Below, in pieces: positions 17,028 through 25,660 of a DNA stretch of 55,398 nucleotides (its first letter is position 1; each line of letters starts with the position of its first letter). The DNA is from GCA-2715965 sp047608975 (lineage in GTDB: Bacteria; Verrucomicrobiota; Verrucomicrobiia; Limisphaerales; JAYPXF01). The position numbers and the translations under genes are program-made. The stretch lies in assembly GCA_047608975.1 (NCBI GenBank), contig JBLFYM010000019.1, positions 1-55,398 on the forward strand, read 5' to 3'. The notes beneath the pieces were generated by a model, which made no database searches, had not been told where the DNA came from, and worked only from the letters and a program-made list of their open reading frames with translations.

Positions 17028-20000
17028 TTAGATTGTAGGGGGGACGCGATTAATTTTTTCGGCCTCCAGCAGAGTGGCCAGTTCTTCGAGGGAGGAGCGG
17101 ACCCCTTCCAGTAATTCCCCCGCGCGGTCCCATTGCTGGGCCTGGATCGCGTCCTCGGCCTCTTCGCTGATGTTTGAGAGTGCCAAAGCGCCCAGATTCC
17201 GGGCACTGCCTTTCAGCGAATGAGCGGCCATTCGGCCCATATCCAGATCCTGTTTGCTGATCGCTTCGCCGATTTTGTGCATCCGCTGGGGGGCGTCATC
17301 CAGGAACAAATCAATCAACTCCCTGATCGCATCGGGTTCGTCTTCCTCCAGCTCTCGCAGGTCGTCCAACACGCTGCGATCAAGCACGGGGGCCTCACCG
17401 ACTGCCGGGGCGGTCTCCTCGTTCCTGATCGGAGCCGAGGGTTCAAAGGCAGAATCTTGATGGACCGTTTCAATCAGGGCCCTCAGATCCGGCAGATGAA
17501 CGGGTTTGTTGATGGAGCCGTCCATCCCCGCCTCGGAGCTGCTGCCGAGATGATCCGAGGAGACATCGGCCGTCATCGCGATGATCCGGATGGCCGAGAG
17601 ATTCCGCTCCGCTTCGAGTTTGCGAATCGCCTTGGTCGCCTCGTAGCCATCCATCACCGGCATCTGACAGTCCATCAGGATGAGGTCGTAAGATTTCTTC
17701 TGGAACGCATCCACGGCCTGCATCCCGTCGGTCACCAGATCGGGGGTGTATCCCAGCTTCTTCAATTGCAGCAACGCGACCTGCTGGTTCACCGTGTTAT
17801 CTTCCACCACGAGAATGCTCAATTGCCGCGCGATGGAAGTGATATCAGACGCGCGCTTGATGATCATCGTCTCCGTAGTGATATCAATGGGCCCCTGACC
17901 GGACGTACCCAACACTTCGGCGATGCCCTGCCGCAAACGATCACGGCGCAGGGGTTTGAGCAAGGCGGCCGAAAATCCCGCGAGCCGGAGTATCTCGACA
18001 TCCATTCGCTGGCCGAGCGGGGTCAGCAAGATCAGTTTGGTATCGGGGAGTCGGAGATCGGTGTGGATGGATTCGGCCAGCGCCAGCCCATCCGTATCCT
18101 TGAGCTTGATGTCCAGCAAGACCACGTCGAAGGGTTGATCGGCCTCAGCGGCGTTTCGCATGGCCTGCACCACCTGATCGCCTGAATCCACTGCGGCGTT
18201 CTTCATGCCCCATGAGCTGGTGAGACTCACCAGCGCCTGTCGTCGATCGGGATTATCAAGCGCAATGAGCAGACGGACATCTCGCAATTCGACCGGAGTG
18301 ATGGCACTGGGGTTGGGGTTCTCCGTCTTCGGCAATTCGATCTCGAAAGCAAAGGTGGACCCACCTCCGGGTTCGCTCACGAGTTCCATCCCGCCGTCCA
18401 TCAGAGCAACAAGTTCCTTGGATATGGAAAGCCCGAGTCCGGTGCCGCCGTAGCGCCGGGTGGTGGTACCGTCTGCCTGCGTGAACGCCTCGAATATTCG
18501 CACCTGCGTCTCCGGGGTCATGCCGATGCCCGTATCCGAAACGGAAAAGCGCAGTTTGGCACTTTCGGCATCCTCCGAAATCCGCTCGACCTTCACCATG
18601 ACCTGGCCCACGTCCGTGAACTTCACGGCATTGCCGAGTAGGTTGACGATGATCTGTCCCAGCCGAACCGGGTCTCCCCTGACCCAACGCGGAACCTCCG
18701 GCGCGATCCAGGTGACGGGCTCAATACTCTTGGCCTGTGCGCGATGGGCGAGCAGTTCCACCGCGTCCTCAACGACCTCGATCAGATCAAACGTGGTCTG
18801 CTCAAGATCCATCTTCCCGGCTTCGATTTTTGAGAAGTCGAGAATGTCGTTGATAATGTGCAACAGCGTGTGTGCGCTGCTGTTGATGGTACCGGCGAAC
18901 TCCTGCTGGGCAGGTGTCAGATCGGTGTCAAGCAACAGCTCGATCATGCCCAGGATGCCGTTCATCGGCGTCCGGATCTCATGGCTCATCGCCGCCAGGA
19001 ACTGCGACTTCAGGTGAGTTGACTCCAGCGCCGTGTCGCGAGCCGCGGCCAGTTCCTTCTCAACGTTCTTCAGCTCGGTGATATCGCGCGAGATGCCGAT
19101 GATGCCGGTGATGAAGCCCACCCGATTACGGGTTGGCACCTTGGTGACCGAGGCCCAAATTTCTTCACCGTCGGACGAGACCTGTTTTTCGACCTTGTTG
19201 ATGATCGGCGAGCCGGTCATCAGAATCTGCTGTTCGTCCTCGGAATATTCCTGTGCCTGTTCGGGCGGATGAAAATCCGAATCCTGTTTGCCTACCACTT
19301 CGGCCGGATTCTTGATGCCGAGGCGTTTGGCCATGGCGAGTGAACATTGGAGAAAGCGGGACTCGGTGTCCTTGAAGTAGATCCGGTCGGGAACGTTGTC
19401 CAGCAGCGCGCGCAACAGGTCACGCTCGAACGCCAACTGCTCCTCGATCTGCTTCCGTTCGGTCACGTCCCAGAAGATGCCTTGGATCCCGGCGATCTTT
19501 CCCTGCGTATCGAAAAGCGGATTCTTGATCACCTGCACATAGATCTTCCCGCGGTCCGGCACGTAATGCGCCTCGATGCCTTCGTAGGGCCGGCCCTTCG
19601 CCATCAGATCCTGATCGTCCTTTTTGTATTTGTCCGCGAGCGCGCGCGGGAAGAGGTCGTGATCGGTATTCCCCAGAATTTTCTCCCGCTTAAGACCGAG
19701 TTCCTTGCAGAACCCCTCGTTCACAAAGGTGAACCGCCCGTCCACGTCCTTGCGGAAGATGTTCTGAGGCAGGTTTTCAACCAGCGAATGATAGAGCAGT
19801 TCGGATTCGCGAAGTCGGATCTGCGCCAGCTTGCGATCGGTCAGATCATGCAGGATGGAAAGAACCAGCGGATCCTGTCCCTCGAACTCGACGTAGGAAT
19901 TCGAAAGCTCCAGATCCGCCATGTGACCGGATTTGAACTGGAAGTGTTGCTCAACATGTTCCGGGATCTGCCGATCGCGATAGTTACGCTCAAAATCCTG

Positions 20001-21098
20001 GATGCGCAGCGCGTTGCTCTCCGACTCCTGGTAGCTGACCGTGTAAGGATGGCCGATCAGGTCCTCCTCCGCCATGCCGACGATTTCGCAGTACGCGGTG
20101 TTCACTGCGTGAATGATGCCCTTCCCATCGGTCAACCGCATGCCGTCCGCGGATTTTTCCCAGACTGAGCGGAACTGGAGTTCGGAATCGCGCATCGCCA
20201 CATCCGCCGCCCTCCGTCGCGTGATATCGGCCACCGTGCCTTCGTAATACAGCAACTCCCCATTTTCATCGCGGACACTTCGCGCGTTTTCTGAGATCCA
20301 GATGATGTCGCCATTGCGGTTGTAGGCCTCGGATTCGAAAGCCGACAGTTTCCCTTGCTCTTTCATGCAACGGATAAACTCCTCCCGCCGACCTGGTTCG
20401 ACATACAGCTGCGCGCCTATGTCATTGAAATGCGCCAGCAAACCGGCGGGAGACTCAAAACCGTAGATCTGCGCCAGCATGGAGTTGACCCGCAAAAAAT
20501 TACCGCTCGGAGAGGACTGGAAAATGCCGTCCGTCGAATGCTCAAAAATGTCCCGAAATTTCCGTTCCGCCTCCCGCAATGCCCGCTCCGTGCGTCGGTG
20601 CTCGGCGACTTCATTTTTCAGCGCCGTCAGGCTGCGCGTCATCTCCAGTCGCGTGGTGACCTGTCGGGCAAGGAGCTTTAAAGACGCGATCTGCGCCTCG
20701 GTGGGGGTATGGACCTCATGATCGATCACCCAGATCGTGCCGAACGCGACCCCCCCACTTGTAGCCAAGGGATGCCCCGCGTAGAAGCGAACCTGCTGAT
20801 CGCCGATGCGGATGTCCTTGTCCCGAAACCGCTCATCCTGGGTGGCATCCTCAACCACCAGCAGGTCTGCACGCTCGACGGTCGTCGCGCAGAAGGTCTC
20901 ATCCGGGGGCAGCATGTCCACGTCGATCCCGACCTTGGCAATGAAATGGTGATTCTCCGGTCCCTGTATCGTGATCGCGGCCGCCGGCGTCCCGCAGATC
21001 TTCCTGGCCAATTCCGCGAGTTCATTCATTGCCGGATCGTTGGCGGCGGCGAGGCCGCCATAACGTTCAAGCGCATCGTCTGATTCTTCGGAACTCAC
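17028..21098 (-). CDS. Multi-PAS hybrid histidine kinase, GAF-PAS4-HisKA-HATPase-REC-REC-Hpt
   Basis: This 1356-residue kinase has a GAF domain at about 20-165 and then four PAS domains at about 175-690, each opening with a related 'R-x-L/I...D-x-I' segment. HisKA follows near residue 704 (MSHEIRTPMNG), then HATPase (DTGIGMT, GGTGLGLSI). The first receiver (about 945-1065) is degenerate: its acid pocket reads LIALDN instead of the usual Asp pair. A canonical receiver is at about 1085-1205 (VVEDN, ILMDCQMPVMDG, INKPV), and the Hpt domain is near 1245-1345 (AAHSLKGSARNLGA). It has no transmembrane segment, so it senses internal signals. Start is GTG at 21098. It is first in the operon with the second kinase and the regulator. 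Confidence 0.9.
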   Translation of the reverse strand: MSSEESDDALERYGGLAAANDPAMNELAELARKICGTPAAAITIQGPENHHFIAKVGIDVDMLPPDETFCATTVERADLLVVEDATQDERFRDKDIRIGDQQVRFYAGHPLATSGGVAFGTIWVIDHEVHTPTEAQIASLKLLARQVTTRLEMTRSLTALKNEVAEHRRTERALREAERKFRDIFEHSTDGIFQSSPSGNFLRVNSMLAQIYGFESPAGLLAHFNDIGAQLYVEPGRREEFIRCMKEQGKLSAFESEAYNRNGDIIWISENARSVRDENGELLYYEGTVADITRRRAADVAMRDSELQFRSVWEKSADGMRLTDGKGIIHAVNTAYCEIVGMAEEDLIGHPYTVSYQESESNALRIQDFERNYRDRQIPEHVEQHFQFKSGHMADLELSNSYVEFEGQDPLVLSILHDLTDRKLAQIRLRESELLYHSLVENLPQNIFRKDVDGRFTFVNEGFCKELGLKREKILGNTDHDLFPRALADKYKKDDQDLMAKGRPYEGIEAHYVPDRGKIYVQVIKNPLFDTQGKIAGIQGIFWDVTERKQIEEQLAFERDLLRALLDNVPDRIYFKDTESRFLQCSLAMAKRLGIKNPAEVVGKQDSDFHPPEQAQEYSEDEQQILMTGSPIINKVEKQVSSDGEEIWASVTKVPTRNRVGFITGIIGISRDITELKNVEKELAAARDTALESTHLKSQFLAAMSHEIRTPMNGILGMIELLLDTDLTPAQQEFAGTINSSAHTLLHIINDILDFSKIEAGKMDLEQTTFDLIEVVEDAVELLAHRAQAKSIEPVTWIAPEVPRWVRGDPVRLGQIIVNLLGNAVKFTDVGQVMVKVERISEDAESAKLRFSVSDTGIGMTPETQVRIFEAFTQADGTTTRRYGGTGLGLSISKELVALMDGGMELVSEPGGGSTFAFEIELPKTENPNPSAITPVELRDVRLLIALDNPDRRQALVSLTSSWGMKNAAVDSGDQVVQAMRNAAEADQPFDVVLLDIKLKDTDGLALAESIHTDLRLPDTKLILLTPLGQRMDVEILRLAGFSAALLKPLRRDRLRQGIAEVLGTSGQGPIDITTETMIIKRASDITSIARQLSILVVEDNTVNQQVALLQLKKLGYTPDLVTDGMQAVDAFQKKSYDLILMDCQMPVMDGYEATKAIRKLEAERNLSAIRIIAMTADVSSDHLGSSSEAGMDGSINKPVHLPDLRALIETVHQDSAFEPSAPIRNEETAPAVGEAPVLDRSVLDDLRELEEDEPDAIRELIDLFLDDAPQRMHKIGEAISKQDLDMGRMAAHSLKGSARNLGALALSNISEEAEDAIQAQQWDRAGELLEGVRSSLEELATLLEAEKINRVPPTI

Positions 21099-21203
21099 AG
21101 TGCCGGCGATTTCAATCGATTGCCAGACAGGGGTAAAGCCTCAAACCGCGAACAGAAATGAGCGTTGTGTTCGCCCGGACAGCGCCGGGACAACATCGAC
21201 CAC

Positions 21204-22034
21204 TCAATCCAACATCGGCTCCGGGCGAGCGTCCGATTCGGCCGGATCACCGGCGTAAAGTCGTTCGCCCACAAACGCGCCCACCAGCGCACCGACACAT
21301 GGCGCGATAATATAGACCGTGAACCAGCCGATTCCGTTGACCGTGAAAGGCACGCTTCCCCATCCCGCCAAGGACGAGAAGATCCGGGGCGAGAGATCCC
21401 GCGCCGGGTTGAAGCCGGCCATGGTCACCGGTGCGAACAGGCAGATAAGCACGGTCAATGTCATCCCGATCGCGATCGGCGTGAGCGGACCCGGACCGCC
21501 GGTGTTCGATCGCGCGGTGAAGCCAAAGATCGTCAAGGCCAGCAGACCGGTGCCGACCATCTCGGCACAGAATGCGCGCCAGTGGGGCGTCGCCAACCGG
21601 GACTCCAAAGTCAGAGGGAGAGCACCCGGATTGGGAAAATATTCTCCAAATATCATCGCACTCGCCTCACTTCCCACCTCGCCGCGAGCAATCCCATTCT
21701 GGCTTTCGAACTGGGTGATGCCGCCGCCAAAAATCACAAACACCAGCGCGGCGGCGAGGAATGCGCCGAGAAACTGCGCGGCAAAGTACCCGGGAATTCG
21801 TCGTTTCGGAAAGTCTCGCACGAACGCGAAAGCCAGCGTGATCGCCGGATTGAAATGCGCCCCGCTGGCACTCCCACAAAGGAAGATTGCGGCGCTCAAT
21901 CCAAGCCCCCAGACAACTGCCACCTGAAAGAGCCCGACCGGAATATCCCAAGCCACCGAGGTCGCAACGGCGCCACAACCACAAAACACGAGGACAAAGG
22001 TCCCGATCAATTCACCTGCAAACCAGTTCTTCAT
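21204..22034 (-). CDS. Aquaglyceroporin (MIP family), arsR-linked
   Basis: This 276-residue membrane protein of the major intrinsic protein family has six predicted helices and the two pore motifs, HFNPAITL (Asn62) and GFNPARDLSPR near residue 206. The Asp after the second NPAR is typical of glycerol-type channels such as GlpF, so it likely passes small uncharged solutes such as glycerol or arsenous acid. The ATG at 22034 begins at the first helix (MKNWFAGELIG). It starts 10 bases after the stop of an ArsR-type repressor gene. In Sinorhizobium the aquaglyceroporin AqpS replaces the ArsB pump in an arsR operon (established knowledge). The same role here is inferred. Confidence 0.85.
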   Translation of the reverse strand: MKNWFAGELIGTFVLVFCGCGAVATSVAWDIPVGLFQVAVVWGLGLSAAIFLCGSASGAHFNPAITLAFAFVRDFPKRRIPGYFAAQFLGAFLAAALVFVIFGGGITQFESQNGIARGEVGSEASAMIFGEYFPNPGALPLTLESRLATPHWRAFCAEMVGTGLLALTIFGFTARSNTGGPGPLTPIAIGMTLTVLICLFAPVTMAGFNPARDLSPRIFSSLAGWGSVPFTVNGIGWFTVYIIAPCVGALVGAFVGERLYAGDPAESDARPEPMLD

Positions 22035-22044
22035 CACTCGAAAT

Positions 22045-22455
22045 TCAACAGCAAACGTCCGACGAATCCTTTTCCGCGCAGCCCCTACCCCCGGCAATCA
22101 CTTTGGGTGGACACAACTCCGCTCCCTCCGCCAATCGCTCAAGCAAGCTTTGCCGCCGACGTAGATCGGCTCGGAAGATCTTCATTTCACCCCGGCAATC
22201 CTGGAGGCATTTCAGGTTCTCGATCACCAGCGGATGCGGCTTGCTGGGAAGACGATAGATGGTCCAGTTGTTGTGCCGCTCGGTTTCAACCAACCCGTTG
22301 CGCCGGAGATAGCCCAGCTGTTTTGACGTTTTGACCTGGGTTTCATCCAGAATTTCCTGGAGGTGACACACACAGAGCGGCCCCTCAGAGAGCAGATTCA
22401 GAATCCGCAACCGCGAGGCATCACAAAGGCATTTATAGACGACAACTGCATCCAT
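22045..22455 (-). CDS. ArsR-family metalloregulator (As(III)-type Cys site)
   Basis: This 136-residue winged-helix repressor of the ArsR/SmtB family carries the As(III)-binding Cys pair in the recognition-helix region: GPLCVCHLQEILD (Cys28 and Cys30), matching the ELCVCDL motif of E. coli ArsR. A DNA-binding helix reads QVKTSKQLGYLRRNGLV. The C-terminus ends in CC and also contains CPP and GGRGC, extra thiols that could bind metal. I chose ATG 22455, which begins the conserved domain. A longer reading to 22542 would cross the operator. It should bind the palindrome at 22461-22486 and repress itself and the aquaporin until arsenite or a similar thiophile binds. No arsenate reductase or ArsB/Acr3 gene is visible here. 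Confidence 0.88.
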   Translation of the reverse strand: MDAVVVYKCLCDASRLRILNLLSEGPLCVCHLQEILDETQVKTSKQLGYLRRNGLVETERHNNWTIYRLPSKPHPLVIENLKCLQDCRGEMKIFRADLRRRQSLLERLAEGAELCPPKVIAGGRGCAEKDSSDVCC

Positions 22456-22460
22456 GGGTG

Positions 22461-22486
22461 GGAATATTCTCCAATTGGAATATTCC
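22461..22486 (-). promoter_or_regulatory. ArsR operator palindrome overlapping a promoter
   Basis: Two 9-base inverted arms (GGAATATTC at 22461-22469 and GAATATTCC at 22478-22486) flank an 8-base centre, an ideal dimeric ArsR operator. On the minus strand a possible -35 (TTGTTG) and -10 (AATATT), 17 bases apart, overlap it. The -10 lies 7 bases from ATG 22455, so the mRNA may be nearly leaderless; alternatively GGAGAA in the centre serves as a ribosome site on a longer transcript. Confidence 0.7.
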
Positions 22487-22569
22487 AACAACCGAAATCT
22501 CCAAAACCCGTGAGTATCGCGCATGACTCCATCGGTGGCCACAGATCAGGGGATGCGGGTGCCCTAGTG

Positions 22570-22642
22570 GGAGTTCACGCTTTGTAGGGCCGGGCCTGAA
22601 GGGCTCGAACAAGTTCGCGCCCACACGCTAAACGTGAACTCC
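22570..22642. repeat. Inverted repeat in the arsR-carA intergenic region
   Basis: GGAGTTCACG (22570-22579) pairs with its exact reverse complement at 22633-22642, with internal GC-rich segments that can pair further. It lies between the divergent arsR and carA genes and resembles dispersed intergenic repeats of this bacterial group. It is not a tRNA: the T-loop and anticodon geometry are missing. Confidence 0.6.
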
Positions 22643-22744
22643 AACCGGCATCTGGCTCGCCCGACCTTTTTTCAATCACACCGGCAAACAACGGCACTTC
22701 GTCCGCACTCAAGATCAGAAATCGAAGGAATCACACTGATTTCC

Positions 22745-22772
22745 TTGACCCCTTCGCGGCGGCCCCTAGCAT
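22745..22772 (+). promoter_or_regulatory. Candidate promoter of carA
   Basis: TTGACC (22745-22750) and TAGCAT (22767-22772) are separated by 16 bases. A start about seven bases later would leave a 5' leader of only about 12 bases before ATG 22791. The match is by inspection only. Confidence 0.45.
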
Positions 22773-22790
22773 CCGGCGAGTTTTGCACTG

Positions 22791-23948
22791 ATGAGAGCGA
22801 TTTTGGCATTGGAAGACGGCACACTGTTTCACGGCGAAGGCTTTGGCGCAGAGGCTTCGGCGTGTGGTGAGGTTTGTTTCAACACCTCGATGACGGGGTA
22901 TCAGGAAATCCTCACCGACCCCTCATACAAGGCCCAGATCGTCACGATGACCTATCCTCACATCGGGAATTACGGGGTCAACGAGCAGGACGTCGAATCC
23001 TACCGACCCCATGTTGCCGGATTCGCCGTGCGGGAAGTCTCGCCGGTGCACAGCAGTTGGCGGTCGGATTGTTCGTTGGGCGATTACATGATCAAACACG
23101 GGCTCCCGGGAATTCAGGGACTCGATACCCGCGCGCTGACCAAAAAGCTCCGGGTCCATGGTTCGATGAACGGATTCATCAGCACGGAGGACATCAGCGA
23201 TGAGGAAGCAATCGCCCGCGCAAAGGGATGGACCGGACTGCTCGGCGTTGACTACGTCAAGGAAGTGACCCATCCGGAAGCGTTCGATTGGGATAGCACC
23301 GACGAACAGAGTGCCGGATTTCGCATCACGCACGGCGACGAAACCGGTGATCCCCGACAGACCCGCAAGCCACTCCCCGCAGCGGATATCCCGATTGTCG
23401 CACTCGATTTCGGAATCAAATACAACATCCTCCGTTGCCTCCGACAGCAGGGCTTCAAGGTGAAGGTCATGCCGGCAACCACCTCCGCTGACGACATCCT
23501 GAAAGAGAAGCCGTCGGGAATCTTTCTTTCCAATGGGCCGGGGGATCCGGCCGCAGTCACTTACGGGGTAAAAACGGTCAACGAATTGATCACCACAGGC
23601 ATCCCGATATTCGGAATCTGTCTCGGCCATCAAATCCTGGGCCAGGCCTTGGGGGGCAAGACCTTCAAGTTGAAATTTGGTCACCGAGGTGGCAATCAGC
23701 CGGTGCAGGACCTCGATACCCGAGCGGTGGAAATCACCTCTCAGAACCATGGCTTTGCCGTCGATTCCGACTCCTTGCCGGATAATGTGGAAGTCACTCA
23801 CGTTAACCTTAATGACAAAACCGTCGAAGGTCTGCGTCATAAGACCAAACCTATCTTCTGCGTCCAATACCATCCCGAGGCTTCCCCTGGACCACATGAT
23901 TCCAAGCCGCTTTTTGCGCGTTTTCGCGGGCTTATTGAGAAAGCGTAA
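22791..23948 (+). CDS. carA: Carbamoyl-phosphate synthase small chain
   Basis: This 385-residue protein is the glutaminase subunit of carbamoyl-phosphate synthase. It hydrolyses glutamine and channels ammonia to the large subunit for arginine and pyrimidine synthesis. The N-terminal CPSase domain begins RAILALEDGTLFHGEGFG and contains GDYMIKHGLPGIQGLDTRAL. The class I amidotransferase domain has its nucleophile in GICLGHQ (Cys near 277) and the His/Glu pair in QYHPEASPGPHDS. The length is normal. carB is not adjacent; an FHA gene follows instead. An upstream TTGACC/TAGCAT promoter candidate gives a very short leader. It is divergent from arsR. Confidence 0.96.
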   Translation: MRAILALEDGTLFHGEGFGAEASACGEVCFNTSMTGYQEILTDPSYKAQIVTMTYPHIGNYGVNEQDVESYRPHVAGFAVREVSPVHSSWRSDCSLGDYMIKHGLPGIQGLDTRALTKKLRVHGSMNGFISTEDISDEEAIARAKGWTGLLGVDYVKEVTHPEAFDWDSTDEQSAGFRITHGDETGDPRQTRKPLPAADIPIVALDFGIKYNILRCLRQQGFKVKVMPATTSADDILKEKPSGIFLSNGPGDPAAVTYGVKTVNELITTGIPIFGICLGHQILGQALGGKTFKLKFGHRGGNQPVQDLDTRAVEITSQNHGFAVDSDSLPDNVEVTHVNLNDKTVEGLRHKTKPIFCVQYHPEASPGPHDSKPLFARFRGLIEKA

Positions 23949-23996
23949 ACTCCACAGCCAAAACCGACTGCGATTCCAGTGCCACAGCGAAACCGG

Positions 23997-24024
23997 TTGA
24001 CTTGATTATTGCGATCAGGATAAT
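23997..24024 (+). promoter_or_regulatory. Candidate promoter of the FHA membrane protein gene
   Basis: TTGACT (23997-24002) and GATAAT (24019-24024) are 16 bases apart, 20 bases before ATG 24045. This is close to the sigma-70 consensus and has the same layout as the carA candidate. Confidence 0.55.
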
Positions 24025-24044
24025 CGTTCGACCTACCACTTTAT

Positions 24045-24551
24045 ATGCCCAGATTAGTGTTGCTCACAGAGGGATTTACAGGCCGGACTTTCGAATTAAA
24101 GTCCGAGCGGAGCACCGTCGGCCGTCTGGAAGAAAATACCTTTCAGATCCCCGCACCATCGGTTTCAAGCCATCACTGTGAGATCCTCCTCACGGATGAC
24201 GTGGTCACAATTCGGGACCTTGATTCCACGAACGGCTGTTACGTTAACGGAGAGCAAATCACCGAAAAATCGCTCGCTCAGGGCGAAATAGTGCGTTTTG
24301 GTGCCATTGAAGCCCGGTTGGAAGAATCCAAAGGTCCCGGCAGCAGCGGCAAAAAACAGCTTGATCAGACCTCCGTCCTTCCGCAGGGAGTGAACCTCAA
24401 CGATTTGGAACAGGGCACCCAGCGCATCAGCTTGAGTAAGGGTGGCCCATTCAAGCGCAAGGGCACCAAAGGCAAGGCCATCTGGATTACCATCGCAACG
24501 GTGGTGGTGGCTGGCGTCGTGGCCACCTTGGCCTACGTCTTGCTCAGCTGA
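24045..24551 (+). CDS. FHA domain protein with C-terminal membrane anchor
   Basis: This 168-residue protein has an FHA domain at about 5-95, with the phosphothreonine-pocket residues GR (26-27), SSHH (41-44) and STNG (61-64). A polar linker follows, and the last 20 residues form one hydrophobic helix ending at the C-terminus, so the FHA domain should sit on the cytosolic face of the membrane. It is expressed from its own likely promoter and followed by a hypothetical gene that may be co-transcribed. It probably recruits a phosphorylated partner to the membrane; no partner can be named. Confidence 0.85.
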   Translation: MPRLVLLTEGFTGRTFELKSERSTVGRLEENTFQIPAPSVSSHHCEILLTDDVVTIRDLDSTNGCYVNGEQITEKSLAQGEIVRFGAIEARLEESKGPGSSGKKQLDQTSVLPQGVNLNDLEQGTQRISLSKGGPFKRKGTKGKAIWITIATVVVAGVVATLAYVLLS

Positions 24552-24669
24552 ACGTCGAAGGTTCATGGCCGCGACCTTGAGCCCAATCCGCTTGCCCTCC
24601 GCGCGCTCGGTTACTTGACAGTCCCCGAATCGATTCGGAGATTCGGGCTCCCAACTTCTACCCGACAGC

Positions 24670-25541
24670 ATGACCAACGATTACGAGGAACACATCTTCG
24701 CGATGGCGGACGACACGCCCGCAAGACCGCTGAGGAATTTGACGTCACGCTCAATTTCTCCCCCGAAAGCCTCACCGTCGTCGATGAACTCATCACCAAC
24801 ATGTACTTCATCGAAGCCGATCTGGATTCGGTGATGACGTCCTTCGGCATCTACGCCGGCGAAGTCGTCCGCCGCAATCTTGGCGGGCGTTGGATCGAGG
24901 ACGAACAGTTCGGCTTACACCTTCGCGGGGTTGGCGAAGAGAACGTCATGTCCCAACCGTTGAAATGGTTGCGGGATCGTTTTGAGAATGGGCCGTCCGA
25001 TCCGGTCGCCGCCAAATACACGGCGGTGCTGGAGCATCTGCAAGGCGGCACAAAAATTCCGCAGGGCCGAGTTTCCTATGTGAGGCGACCGGCGGTTGCA
25101 GGAGGGGATCAGCCCGAACTCGACGAGGCGCTGCTCCAGGCACCCGCGATTGTGTTCTTCCTCATCGCCTCCGCCGATGGCGACGTGGAAATCCAGGAAT
25201 GGGAACGCTTCCTGCAAAAGATGTCCGACTACCATGCCGATCAGTCCGAGTTGTTTGAACAGGCCGTGGTCGGCATGAACCCTAGGCTCAACCAATACTT
25301 CGCCTTCATATCCTCCCCCGATTCCAACGCCGACAAATCGCTCGCCCGAATTCGCGAGGTGCTCGACACCAAATATGAAGCGCCGACCGCCGCCAATTTC
25401 AAACAGGCCTTGGTCAAGCTCGCGAAGGAGATCGCCGCAGCTGCCAGCGGCTTCTTGGGGTTCGGAGAAAAAGTCTCCGCAGAGGAAATCCAGGCAATGA
25501 CCAAGATCTCGGAAGCACTCGGACTGGAAGCTGAAGAGTAA
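24670..25541 (+). CDS. Conserved hypothetical protein, probable frameshift near its start
   Basis: The main frame (24727-25541) encodes about 270 residues, with 'FDVTLNFSPESLTVVDELIT', 'FGIYAGEVVRRNLGGRW' and a C-terminal helical half (DGDVEIQEW, SGFLGFGEKV) perhaps related to TerB-like folds. The natural start appears to be ATG 24670 (MTNDYEEHIFAMADDT), in another frame. A missing base near 24715-24726 would join the two; adding one G in the run before CCCGC would read DDTARKTAEEF. The TTG at 24615, which opens the downstream frame, instead looks like a -35 box (TTGACA). Whether this is a true mutation or a read error cannot be decided here. The function is unknown. Confidence 0.6.
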
Positions 25542-25660
25542 GAGGACCGCTGGATTAAATCTGGGGTCCGTTCGAAACGAACAGCGATTTCCCAAGCCGG
25601 CATCGATTTCCGATGGGGACACACCGGCAGAGTTTAAGCCGAAGGCTTTGCAGCTCTTAG

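Noticed and set aside
17220..18185. 321-codon plus-strand frame across the large kinase
   Set aside because: Antisense to receiver and Hpt domains; no independent support.
22558..22660. Possible tRNA between arsR and carA
   Set aside because: The arms form an inverted repeat, but no cloverleaf with anticodon and T-loop can be drawn on either strand.
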